Shown piece after piece: positions 9,901-22,055 of a stretch of 64,000 bases of DNA. The notes under the pieces were generated by a model, which saw only the letters and a list, made by a program, of their open reading frames with translations, had not been told where the DNA came from and searched no databases. The DNA lies in NCBI GenBank assembly GCA_036346395.1, contig CM070594.1, positions 58,141,519 to 58,205,518 on the forward strand, given 5' to 3'. Every line of letters begins with the position of its first letter. Positions within the stretch are counted from its first letter, which is position 1. The stretch is from Hsuehochloa calcarea (taxonomy: Eukaryota; Streptophyta; Magnoliopsida; Poales; Poaceae). The position numbers were made by a program, and so were the translations under genes.

Positions 9901-12900
9901 CGGATCAGAAACAACCCAAAAAATCAAAATTTCAATAGTTTTTGGGGTTTTGGCTTAAATTTGGTTTTCTTTCCCAATTCGGAAAGTCTCTTCCCTTTTC
10001 CGCTTTCCTCACTGGACCTTCCTGTTTTTCTCAACCGAAGACGTCTTTTTCCAGGGCGTTTTCCTCCCCTGCTTCGTCTCCCCCAGTGCATCACCAACGC
10101 CACGCCTCCTTCGTCTTCGCTTCCGTCAGCACCGCACCGCCTTCATCCCTATCCCCGGCTTCCCCCGCATTCACCCATGCCACCTCACCCCGCCACCTCG
10201 CCCATGCTTTTCCCCCTTCTCCGGCTCCAGATACACGCAGCTAACCACGCCACCATCCGTGCGCCGAGCCCGAGCCACCGCCTTAATGCTGCTACCGCCT
10301 TGCTCGGATATAAAAGCCACTCAATCCTAAGCGGAAATGCATCGCAACCGCTCCTGAGCACCACCCCCACCACCCTTCTTCTCAAACTCTAAGCTACCTG
10401 CCCAATTTCGTTGTCTCACTCCTCTGCCGCGATAAGCACGAAGGTAACATTCACAATCTCCTTCCTTCCCCTGCCCTTCTAGCTATGTCACCAGAACCAT
10501 CTCATCACCACCAACGTTTCCCTCAACTTTCCTCACCCCTAACCCATCAAAACCTCACCGCACCACCCCTCCCCGCCGCACCATTCACAGTCACCGCTGC
10601 CAAGCCACCTCCAACCTCCCCACGCTCCACCAAAACCACTCCTGAGCTCCTCTCACATCACTGATGCTCAAATCACGCCCAATTTGGACGGAGCGTGGTA
10701 GGAGCACCACCGCACCATCGCTCTGCTTCGGTCGTGCGCCATTGTCGCCACTCATCTCTGTCATAGCCTCATTTTTATTAAACTTAATTATTATGCATCT
10801 CATGGGTATACATTTGATTTCTGGAGCATTTGCACAAATTATTCCATTTGTAAATTTTCAAATAAAAGTCAAACATATAACTCCAATCGAAGCTCCAAAT
10901 AAAAACAACAATAAATACTTATTAAATTATCTATAAAATAATTTATTTAAATCTTAAAATATTTATCTTGGATAAATATGAATTTTCTAAATATTTAGAT
11001 CTCAAATCAACCTTAAGAAAATTCAATTCCCAATTCTAAAAGCCCTGCAGTAATTGATTTAAAAACAAGTAATTAAAAAGGAACAGTAGTTTAGAAACAA
11101 TTTATGAGTTCTATTTTGTCCTAGGAAACCCTCTACAAAATTTTAGATTTTTATAAATTTATTTGCTATTTTTAAACCTCGGTCAAAGTAGAGGAGTTTA
11201 AAATCTGAATCAGTCAACTATTTAAACCTAACCCAAACCCATTTACACTGTAGCGACCGAACCGGAACCCAATCGACTTGATTGGACCAAACCCATTCGC
11301 TCACACCAGACCCCTGACCACACCGTACCGCTTTGCCTTCCTCTCACTGACCTTGCGGGCCCCGACCCGATCGCCAGCGTCGTCTTCTCCCTGATGGCGC
11401 CGCACCACGCAGCTGTGTCACCGCTCTCGCCTGGGACACGCGCCAGCACCCTCTGCTGAAGCGAGCTCACATGGCGGCTATGTTACCCGTCCACGCCGCA
11501 CCCGTGTCCTCGCCTCACATTATTCATCTCATCTCCCTCACTCTCCTGCCATTTCCTCCTCTTCCCCTGGACTCAATCCGAGCCATGACCCAAGCTCCAG
11601 TTTGCGCCACCCCACCGTTCCGGTCGCTCCGGCGAGTCCCGGCAACCCCTGACCGTGTCACGACATGTCTTCAACCCCAAGGAGCAATACTCCTCCGCCA
11701 ATTTGGAGAAACCGCCACCAGGGAGCTGCGCATCACCTTCTTCTCCACCGCCAGCCTAACACCGCCGCCACCACTACCACGCCTCCTCTAAGGACTCACT
11801 CTCCAATTCCTCTCTCCCTGAGCATCGCCTAGCTTCACTCTACCTCCCCCTATCACTAATTTGTGCTCCCATCTCCTCCAGAGTGGCCGCCACGTTGCAT
11901 CAGTCTGCGCCGATCATCGTCACCGCCGCCGGCTCACCTCGGTGCTCCTCCGTCATGGACAACCACACCGGTGAGTTCTTTGCACCCCACTCATGCCCAT
12001 GCGCACCCTAATTTCCACTCCCTTGCTCTCTGGTGCCCATTTCCACCTCCACGGCCAGCCGCCGCTCGCCATCGCCGCGCCGCCACAGGGCCTCTCGTGC
12101 TGTGCCACCGCCACCCCTAGCCTCCTTGTACTATGGGCAACCCATTTTGGTTGTTTCCGTTGCCTCCACGTCGCTCCCTCGCCAGCGACGATGCCACGCC
12201 CGAGCCGCCTAGAGCCTGCCCTGTTTCTTCCCATTTGTTCTATATTGTTTCTGTTTGTGGCTGACAGTAAGACCCTTTAGTAAATCACCCCAGTTTCTTC
12301 TGTCAAACATCATGTTTGTCAATTAATTCAAGCAAATGAGAGATTAGATTTGATGTTTAAGATTGGGAGGAAGATTAATTCATAGCATTTAGTTCTTAAA
12401 AATCTTATTTTTGTAGGTTGTTGAATAGCAGTCTGAAAAATGTCAGAATCAGAAAAAAAGCTAATAACATGACTAATCTTAGTTGTTAGAGCTTTTCCTT
12501 GACGCAATTAGTCAGTTGGATAATTAGCTATATGTAGCAACCAAATCCTTTTTGCTGAATTATTGATCAGAGAAGGTTTTTGGAGTACAGTTAGGATCAA
12601 CTGAATACTTTTGCTATTAGATATTGACTGCCAATTGAGAGATTCTCAGTGAGGTAACAAAAATTGAATTTTGAATTTGTAAGGAGTTTAGTTCACAGAA
12701 TTTCAACTCAGTCTATTTCCTTTTTAAAAGAGGTTTAAACAAAGGCAAGAAGGGGTTAGAAGAAAACTTGGAATGCCAGTAGAACCCACTTGCAAAACCT
12801 ACTGTCTTTTGCTTTCAAGCATTGTTATTGTCAGCTAATTCACTCCCTTGAAATAGTTAATCTAAAAATTATAATCTAAGTGAAATTGACTAGTAGTTTT

Positions 12901-15900
12901 CAGTTCTAGAGATGTCTTTTCTGTAGGTTGCATGAACAGCAAAGACAGATTAGTGCTAATTGCTTCTATTTAGCCTTGAGACCACTCAAAACTTACTTAA
13001 CAAATAAGTATTTGAACTTGTAAGAATATTTGTTAACACCTAATCAACTCAGACAATTTCCTTGATAAAGGTATTTGATCAGGGAAAGAAATTAGGATGC
13101 AAATAGGAAAAGAATAGTAACTTCTGTCAATCCTAATACATGTACTTAAGTTATTGTTTCATTTATTTTTAAAGCTGGCAGAAGCAACCCAAGTTGATAC
13201 AACAGTAAATTTCCCTTTATGAATTTGGACAGAGAAAATGTTGAGCTAAATTCTATTGGAATAGCTTATTGCAAGTCGAATTTTGAAGGAAGTTAGCTAG
13301 TAGCAGTGAGTTAGAGCCTTGTCAAATGCCAAAGCAAATGGATTAAAAAATATATCATTACTAGCCTTTCACACCTAATCTAAAAGAGTAAAATTAATCT
13401 TGAGTTAATACTTGGGTTATGGTTAGTTAATCAAACAGTAAACCTAATGCTCTAGTTTCAATTTCAAAAATTCATAATTAATTAAAATGAACTCTAATTG
13501 AACTAAAATTATCATCTAAATGCATCTAAGATCATAATCGCACTAATATGTAAATATCATGCATTTTCGAGAATTATGGATTTTTTTTACTTTATCGGTG
13601 TTTATTCGTTATCGTGTTTTCTCTCTAGATTCCAAATTGCACGAAATGAACAATTGCGCCTCCGAGAGTGAACAAGTGGACTTCCAACAAGGCAAACATC
13701 CTCTTGCATCATGTTGATCCCAGATTTTGATAATCTAGTATTTTGAATTGCAATTATACTACTTGTATGCTATTTTATTATATCGATAATTTGTGAGTCT
13801 AGTTAGTTATTTCCTTACTCTTGCAGACTATCCTTGATCTTTCATACAACTATGATTAAGTTAGATGTCATGTTATGGTATTTACTCTATATATAAATGC
13901 TTAGCCATGCAAGTCTAGTTGATACGGTAGTTTGATTGATGAGGTCATCTTGTCAATCGTGGGAAACACTGAACAAGTTTTACTGTTATGCTTTTGGTCC
14001 AGATCTTCGAATCTGGTTTTTAAGTAGTTGATACGGTAGTTTGATTGACGGGGTCATCTCGTCAATCGTGGAAAACACTGAACAAGTTTTACCGTTATGC
14101 TTTTGGTTCAGATCTTCAAATCTGGTTTTTAAGTCTAAAGTTTGTTTAATTAAAACTGATTTTGGTATGGACAAGTGGTTAGTAGTGTGGGTGCCTTCGT
14201 GCACGAGATTCGGGTTCAGTGGAAAGACTTGTTTGGACAGTTAAGGACCGAACTTTGGGCTGTCACTCCAAGTACCACTCGTACTTCCATACGCGGCGTA
14301 TGGGCGCCGCTTGGTCAAGTAAGGGGAATGTCGTATTGATTTGAAACACAGGCGGTGTGAGGACATGGGACCGTGAAATCCTGTGTTCTATAGGAACCCA
14401 ATGTAAAAATATAATGTGCAAGTGAGCGTTGTTTTATTTTGATGTTGGGCGATTGACCAACATGCTAACTTCTTTCATCGGCCCCTCCAACACAACTTGC
14501 ATGCCCAGTTATAGCTAACACTAAGCGGGATTTCATCATGCATGGGTGGTTTACTTCAACATGGTTTTCTTGCTGAAAAATATCGAGTCTTGATTTCCCC
14601 GACCGACACACCAAAGGAAGTGTGTTATTATCCAGAGGCTTACGGGCTGATCAAGTCGTGTGGGTAAAGATGTACTCCCCTGTAGAGTTATAAACTATTC
14701 GAATAGCCATGTCCACGGTTATAGACAACGCTTGGGTCTTGATTGATATCATTGTTATACTCTAAACTAAAACTAGACATGGGAACAACTTGGTATCCAC
14801 ATGACAGGTATGTCACGCAGTTTAGTTTGTCAAAGTTGGGCTGCCACTTTGGTATGGTTGATGTATGTTTATATTATTGTCATTAAAAATCCTTTTGTCA
14901 AAATTATGTTTGATAAATGGTATTTACAAATTAGTAGGATGAAACTTGTGAGTTTTATGCAAAACTTAAGCCATTAAAGCCTAGCCTTTGGTCAACCTTT
15001 AACATGTATAAATTCTTCCCCTTTGTATAGTGTCTATCATACAATTTCTTTTATTAGTTTGTGTAAGACTTGCGAGTACCTTTTGTACCCAATATGGATA
15101 TCTACTTGTTCAGGTGAGGATGACTGCCGCAGGTGCAACGGCTTTAACCCCAATTGGTTGCTTGTGGGTATGGGGCCAATCTGGTATTCTCCTTTTATTT
15201 CCAAGTATATCTTCCGCTGCGATTTATTTAATTCTGATTATTTTTGGCCGGTCGGCCGCCTTATGAAAAATCGGGCCCAAAGGTCCAATTTATCGAAATT
15301 GTAACATTGGTTCTAATAATCTATGCATATTTGACTATGATTGTGATCAATGTTGTTTGGATATGTGTATATTAGTCACTGATCATTGGGAGCTAACATA
15401 AGACGCATATCAGGGAATCTTGAAAATGGTTTTGTTTCATGTCTAGGGTTGTGCCTTCTTTGCAATCACTTGACTTGAAACAGATTCGATTTTGGGATCC
15501 CACAATCTCTCACTGGGTCATTTCCAACCGTGTGAGACCCCAAAATGAGTTGCTCACACCTCCCTGATCCTCACCGCACCACCCTTTCTCGCCGCCAACC
15601 ACCACCGTTGGCGAATTAGCCGTCGACATCAAAATCCCTACTCAGGCACTGTAGCAAGCGAACTCCATTTACTTGCCACTGTTTGGTAGCCGAGGCCGGC
15701 CCAATTGGCCATCGGGCCTGGAAACCAAATGAGTTTAACCCAATGCAGTACACCAATCACTGTTCACAATCCAAAAAATAGTGAAATCAAGTATTATTCA
15801 CTACCCAAACCCAAACCAAACCCTTTACTGTTCAGCCCAACCCAATATTGTTCAAGCCCATTACTATTCATCCAAAACCCTAATTTGACAAATATCTCAA

Positions 15901-17640
15901 TTTCACCCGGTTCGAGCCCGTGAATCCTTTTTTTTAACTCAGTTCAGCCCAATCAAACTTCCAATAAATTCTATTCGCCACAATATCATTATCTTTTAAT
16001 TATTTTCTGAATTGTATTTTATTTCATTTGCATGTTGTTGCCAACTCGCCTCCTGTTGAGTCCGGACTTATTTATTTGATTTTATTCCACGTTAGAACTT
16101 GTTTTTGTTGATCAAGCTACAGAGGAATTGATCAAGACACAAGACAGGTAAATCCGGTGAAGGACTGCAGATATAGAGGCAAGTCGCATTCCTTTGATCA
16201 TTTTAAGCCTATATTTCATGTAATTATATTTTTACTCTCATTACTGTATTATGTCAATTACTTTAAATTTTGAAATAATACTTTTGAATGTCATGATGAG
16301 TATATAAATCATATTACCTCATATACAAACCCACATATTCCTTGTAGGTCATATTCACCTTAACAAGTTTACATCACATAAAATGATAGTTAAATATTTA
16401 GCATTGGCATACAATATGTTTATAAAATCTAGAAAATAGTATGACTATTCTCCAATGGTTTTGGTGGAGAGTTGAGGTTGAGACCAAGAGAATGGACAAT
16501 CCAAGAGACTTGATAAAAGCGAGTCGAATGTGGGGTCAAGAGGGTGGAAGGCCATGAGTTGGTTGTTGGATCACCTTCCCACTGGAGACGGGTAAGGACA
16601 AAAACCTTGTGCCGAGTAACAGACACACAAATTGTTCAACCACAGGTTTGGTTATTCCAACTTACCTTAGTACACTGCTCTTCCCATTGAATATCTACAA
16701 GAAAGGCGCCTGCTCTTGTATGATAGAGCAGTCGCGGAATAGGGGTGAGGCAGGAGTGGGCCTGAAGAGACACTCGCTGGTCTACACAACGGTATGGACC
16801 CGTCAGCATCGGGCTATGAGTTCCACTGTTGGTCGATGGTCTCTCGAAGGCTGTATGGACTATGAACCTACCGGGTAGAGACTACAAAAGTTGAGCAGTG
16901 AAAAGACTTTGTTATCTCAACTCAGTCGCATGCTAACGTGTTGTGTGTTTATGCTGTGATAATATGAGCTTGATGTATCTTGTAGGTAAAGTTGGACAAC
17001 TCTACAAAGTATAATCAAAGTTATTAGAATACGTCGTGCTTCTGGTTAATGAAGCTATGTTCATGGGCGATTCCAACACATGAGGCATAAGTAGAGATTT
17101 TGAGATGTTAAGTTGGTAATTAAAATTGTTGAGTAAACCCCTGATGTTATATTTATTATTGTTTTACTATTTTAAAGATAAACTGTTTTAAACTCAAAAT
17201 GCATCCACATATGTCTGATATGGTAAAACCTAAACTATCCATTGAACCCCTAACATGTAGTTAAATAGCTTTTCCATGTGGCTTACTGAGTACGGTTGTG
17301 TACTCAATCTTGCTCAATTTTCATCACAAGGTATATCAGAAGATTGAAGGATGCCTTGGAGAACGTGTTAGGGTTGCGACTGTACTAAAGCTTTCCTATG
17401 GAAGCCTTTGGTTTTTCTGAATGTAAGTTTGGGCTTAAGATGCTCATTTTGTTGCTACAAAATAGCCATTAGGCTATAATTTAATCAAATTAATGCTTTT
17501 CAACTGTTCGTAAGCATATTTGATTCCATTCCGGGTCGCAACCGAAATCATGGACGGTTGTGCAAACCGAGTACATCCCGTTTGAAAAATGTGGTCGTTA
17601 CAAGATTTGAACTTAAGTTCATATGCACCTACTATCTCTA
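9900..17640. mobile_element. LTR-retrotransposon-like noncoding remnants, boundaries unresolved
   Basis: This is a long stretch without protein domains. Several landmarks look like large Ty3/Gypsy-type LTR sequence. The segment GCGAGTACCTTTTGTACCCA near 15073 and a related GAGTACGGTTGTGTACTCA near 17288 resemble a motif common near LTR 3' halves. TGTAGCGACCG (about 11250) and TGTGAGACCCC (about 15532) resemble LTR starts, and a TATAAAAG box lies at about 10308. The GC- and CT-rich patches (9950-10760, 11250-12260) produce Pro/Ser-rich open frames that I do not regard as genes. An alternative is an unannotated long noncoding transcript with GT-AG introns. Confidence 0.4.
13919..14131. repeat. 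Tandem duplication of about 108 bp
   Basis: Two adjacent copies, about 13919-14021 and 14028-14131, share TTGATACGGTAGTTTGATTG, GTCAATCGTGG and AACACTGAACAAGTTTTAC with a few substitutions. It lies in the LTR-like noncoding stretch. Confidence 0.85.
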
Positions 17641-17910
17641 CCATTTCATTTGACATCTTGAGATTCGTGCTAGAGGAAATAGGTTGAATTTTGGAAAACA
17701 TTATGTCCCATCTCGTGGTTTAATTGTCCCATCACCGCTAAACCTCTCTCCTAGTACTGTGCACCAATTTGAATTTTGAATTTCCTTGAAAATATACTTT
17801 GTACAGTTGTGAAATTGAAGAGAGACATGTACTACACAAAAATACGTACACTCATGTTTATACAAGACATTGTGTACAGCTATACATATATATACAAGGA
17901 GATGCACTGC

Positions 17911-19121
17911 AAACTTTGGGCTAATATAGCACCCTTTCACGTGGTATTTGCAGGATTGACCACCTCCACAGAGTATTTGTAAATATAGCACCGTTGTCGC
18001 ACGGCCGCCGTGCGGCAAACCCTCCTCGCCTGCCACGTCATCCCCTTGGCGCATGCGGCAATGCCTCCCCTGCCGCCACGTGGCCTCCCCCCGCCAGCCC
18101 CGCCACCACGTCAGTCGTCGCTCGCCAGCACCCGCCGCCACGCAAGTCGTTGCCGCATGGTCGCCGTGCGGCAACGCCTCATCCCGCCACGTGTCTCTGT
18201 TAAAATTATGGTTTAGTGATTAGGGTTTTGCTGTTGTTGTACGAATTTTAAAATATAGCAATTGAGTTCAAAAAATTATGAAATTTTATGCAGATCCTTC
18301 CAACACAGTTTACTTGCTTGTGTGAATTTACCATAATTTTATTCGTTCAAAATTTTTCTTGCAATTTCATATAAGTAACTTGTGTCGTTCTTGCAAGAGA
18401 GAAAATACCCGGGAAAAGTAGAGACGTGTCGTTTAGAAAATGTAGGGACTCGACATGGATTAGATAGGGAAGGGATGGACTTGATGGGAGGGAGTGGACG
18501 GGAGGAGTGCTTTTGGTGGAAAAGAACTTCACGCGTCAACTGGTCAGGGAGTCTCTACATTTTCCGAACGACGTGTCTCTCCTTTTCCCGGGTATTTTTT
18601 TCTCGCGAGAACGACACATGTTACTTATATGAAATTGTGAGAAAAATTATGAACAAATAAAATTATGAAAAAATTACACAAGCAAGTACACTGTGTCGGG
18701 AGGCTCCGCATAAAATTTCATAATTTTTGGAACTCATTTGCTATATTTAAAAATTTGTACAACAACCGTGAAACTCTAATCAGTAAACCCTAATTTTAAC
18801 ATAGACACGTGGCAGGCTGAAGGGCGTTGCCTGCACGGTGTCCTTGCAACAACAGCTTGTGTGGCGGCGAGTGTTGACGCAACTACGACGTGGCGGTGGC
18901 AACTATTGCGTGGCGTGGTGCTAGCGAGCAACGGCTAACGTCTTGCGTGGTCTTTGGTAGGGGAAGGTCATGTGACAGAAAGGTAGGCGTTGCTGCATGG
19001 CGGTCGTGCGGTGACAGGCTGACGAGGAGGGGTTGCAATGGTGCTATATCTGCAAATACTCCGCGGAGGTGATCAATCCTGCAAATACCGCGTGAAAGAA
19101 TGCTATATTAGCCAAAACTTC
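17911..19121. mobile_element. Foldback (long terminal inverted repeat) Mutator-like element, 1,211 bp
   Basis: Arms 17911-18452 and 18549-19121 are reverse complements with scattered substitutions and small indels, separated by a loop of about 96 bp. The left tip is AAACTTTGGGCTAATATAGC. The right tip is TGCTATATTAGCCAAAACTT. The element is flanked by the direct repeat GATGCACTGC at 17901-17910 and 19122-19131. A 9-10 bp duplication with very long inverted repeats is typical of Mutator-like elements. No transposase is present. The open frames inside the arms come from the GC-rich CACGTGGC/GCCGCATGG segments and are not convincing genes. A read-through transcript would form a hairpin several hundred base pairs long. 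Confidence 0.85.
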
Positions 19122-19131
19122 GATGCACTGC

Positions 19132-22055
19132 ACAGGGCGTATGTGTACATGACAGCGTGTTTACATGGAAGAGATGGTCACTATACAGCCATGGCACGCC
19201 GGTGACCATGACGGTGGTGCAACTGTGCACCAGCGACGGTGTACTGGATATGAAGAAGATGAGGGCAATGATGCATGCACCAAAGAATACGAAGTACACA
19301 CCAGTACTCCGCGCCGTGGTACTCCTTGTCCTCCTCTGCGCCGTGGTACTCTGCTCCATTGTACTAGTGTGTACTCCCCGTCATTGTGGTACTTGCGTGT
19401 ACTCCACCGCGCCGTGGTACAACTTGTCCTCTCCACCGGAGAGGGCGGCATCATTGAAGGATGACGGCCGGAGAGGAGGGAGGGAACATCGGCGGCGGGG
19501 ATGTCCTCAGGGACGACGGATCCAGTGGTGGTGGGCTCGATGACGCTGGATCCGGCAACTCTGGCTTCGGGGATGGCCGGATGCGACAATGCCGACGATG
19601 AGGAAGAAACCTCTCTACGCCGCCTCTTCACCGCCACGGTACAACGCCACCACCTCCTCCCTCGCCGACAGGTGCGCCAGCGCCTCCTTCCTAGCCGACC
19701 ATGGTGCCGCTGTCGTGAGATCGGTAGTCGTGAGATCGGTAGGAGAGAGAGCGGGAGAGAAAAATGAGGCTAGTGTGGAGAAAGTTTGGGGGAGAGATGC
19801 TACAGTAATATTCCTACAGCATTTGTGCTACGGTGATAGAACTTAATACCCTCTGTTTTTTTCCGATCTGAATGTCACAACATTGTTCACCGTGACATTG
19901 CTTCTTAAAGTCAGTGGATGCATGTCTCTACCTAGAGAGAGGGGAAGCAGCAGGCCCCATGATACAATACATGTTGACAAAATTTACCTCCTCTCTCTCT
20001 CTCTCTCTCTTGTTACGTCCCATCCCATCAACTATTCCCAAAATTACAAAAGCAAATCAATAAGAAAAGACACCCAAATCTTGGAACAAGGTGAACGATT
20101 CGGATAGTGGGTTCAGCTAGACCTATGTTCATATATTTCTTATTAATTAATGTCATTTTCTTATCATTCAACAAGCCATCACACTAGTCCTCCAATCATA
20201 GCATCGGGGATTGGTAGTCGAAAACCAGCAACTTGGTACACCTCCCAAGGAGGGCGACGACCATAGTGGTTATTCTAACCACTTGAAAAATCTGAAAGAA
20301 ACACAATGCTATAACTTTCAATAGCAGATCTACCTCTTTCCTGGATTTATTTACAAAGATAAAGGACGAAAGTAGACTCTAGACCCTAGTGGGGGCAAAA
20401 TGCTTGAAGCAATTAAGCCACGTGCAACTTAAACTTTAAGCCACGTTTTCTAGGCCTTTAGATAATTAGGTCTAGTGTACTTTTATTGCCCTTCTACCGT
20501 ATTAATATTATTAATATTATAGGCGGTCTTTCTATCTGTTTATTAAAAAGAAAATATTTATTACCATCAGATCAAAAAGGAGCAATCGGGACCGTCTTAC
20601 AGGCTACAGCACGTGCAAATAGTAATGGTACCGGAGTGATCGATTCCAAGTGTCGGAACTTCGGTCCAATCGCTGAGATCGAGACACCACGGGCACTGCA
20701 ATCATGTATAGAGCTTCGAAAATGGTGTCCATGGATGGTCAGATACTCATACATCGTGGCTACTGGTTGGTGCGAGGGTGCGTCGGAGACACTCCGGGAG
20801 GCACAACGGACTCGCGAAGCTCGCTAGATAACAAGGACAGATTCAGCTGTTCGGGGGCTAGCTGCTGTTCCTTGTTTTATGGCCACCGGATGCTTTAAAC
20901 GTGCCAATTTAAAAATGAGTTGTAACAAGGGTCTCAAGCTCTTCTCTTGTCACCGACCAAATCCTAAGTTGTCACCGGCCAAGCCGAGATACCAAAGTTT
21001 CCCCCAACGAAATTTCAGATTTGCAACATCCAGCTGCACGCAACACAGCCCCGGCCGTTGCGTGCTTGTCTTCAGCGTCACAAGGCCATGACCATTGCAC
21101 TACGCTGCCTCCAGATCCCCGACCCACAATCCAAGTGCAACACCAAACGCGTCAAAACCGAGATAAACACTCCGGCTTATGCAGGTAGTGCGATAGCAAA
21201 GATGAGTTGAAACTGGAAGCCTCTCCAGTCTCCACGCGAGCAGAAACAAAGCACGCCATTGGACGTTTGCCTAAGGAACAGAAGGCAGATTCCCGGAGGC
21301 GAATTGTACAAGAAAACTTCGACCCCTTTCACGAGCAGATCTGATCCGACTCGACAGCGCAGGCAAGCTCGGCGACGTGCAGACAAACTGGATAGCGCAG
21401 GTTTCTCAGCTCCAAGCTTGCTGCCTTTGTCTCTCACCAACACGAGGCCAAACCTGTTTTTGGACTCACCAACATAACAGGTTTGGACTCACCAACATGA
21501 GGCCAAACCTGGTTTTGTCAGTTCTTTGGACCCAATTCTCTTGAACTTCATTTTTTTAAAAAAAAAAGGTGAAATGAATAATAGAAGGTAATTTTCATAC
21601 CAACATTACACTAGAACAGTAAATTGTGTCATGCCTCATTCATATATACCTTTGTATAGTAGCTTTGCCGAAGTAAACCAATCATGCAAAAACAGTCAGC
21701 GGTCTTATTATTTTGAGGTAACGCAAATGTGCTGTATGAACATAAGCAAACTTGTTTTCGTGCACCAAAGTAAAAAATGGAAGTAAACACCGCGCACTTA
21801 TCAGCCAACACCAGACAAAGTTTGTCCACGAAATCATCAACCTTTTGTCCTCAGTCTACTAATGAAACAACAATTGGCACCAACCAAATCAGTTATATAA
21901 GCAGAGGCAGGTATTGGCGTCTGACACAGAGCTTAACACAAGCTGCACATTCAAACCCGTAGTTCCTCTTGTGGCCATCAACAAGAGGCTGAATTTATGG
22001 AAAACACTATGATAGTTAAGACCGATATCAACAGCAACCCGAGGCTACCTGCTAA
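19132..22055. other. Intergenic region upstream of the AP2 pseudogene
   Basis: No gene is supported. About 19240-19440 is rich in repeated GTACT/CCGTGGTAC units that generate overlapping open frames in several frames. 19988-20010 is a (CT)n microsatellite. 21450-21515 has a repeated AGGCCAAACCTG / GGACTCACCAACA unit. The rest is unremarkable. The promoter of the ancestral AP2 gene may lie in the right part, but I cannot place it. Confidence 0.5.

Noticed and set aside
9942..10392. Overlapping open frames rich in Ser/Pro (100 and 143 residues)
   Set aside because: CT-rich sequence lacks stops in two frames. No domain is seen, and the surrounding text looks like LTR or noncoding leader.
11243..12280. 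Several Pro/Ser/Ala-rich open frames on both strands
   Set aside because: They are open in many frames at once because of GC-rich low complexity, with no splice-supported or domain evidence.
17701..18216. 157-residue minus-strand frame and plus-strand frames in the foldback arm
   Set aside because: They lie in the inverted-repeat arm of a Mutator-like element and cross its left boundary. The composition is that of the GC repeat.
19157..19846. Five overlapping frames of 85-158 residues
   Set aside because: They result from repeated GTACTCC/GCCGTGGTAC units. No family resemblance, and no frame is favoured.
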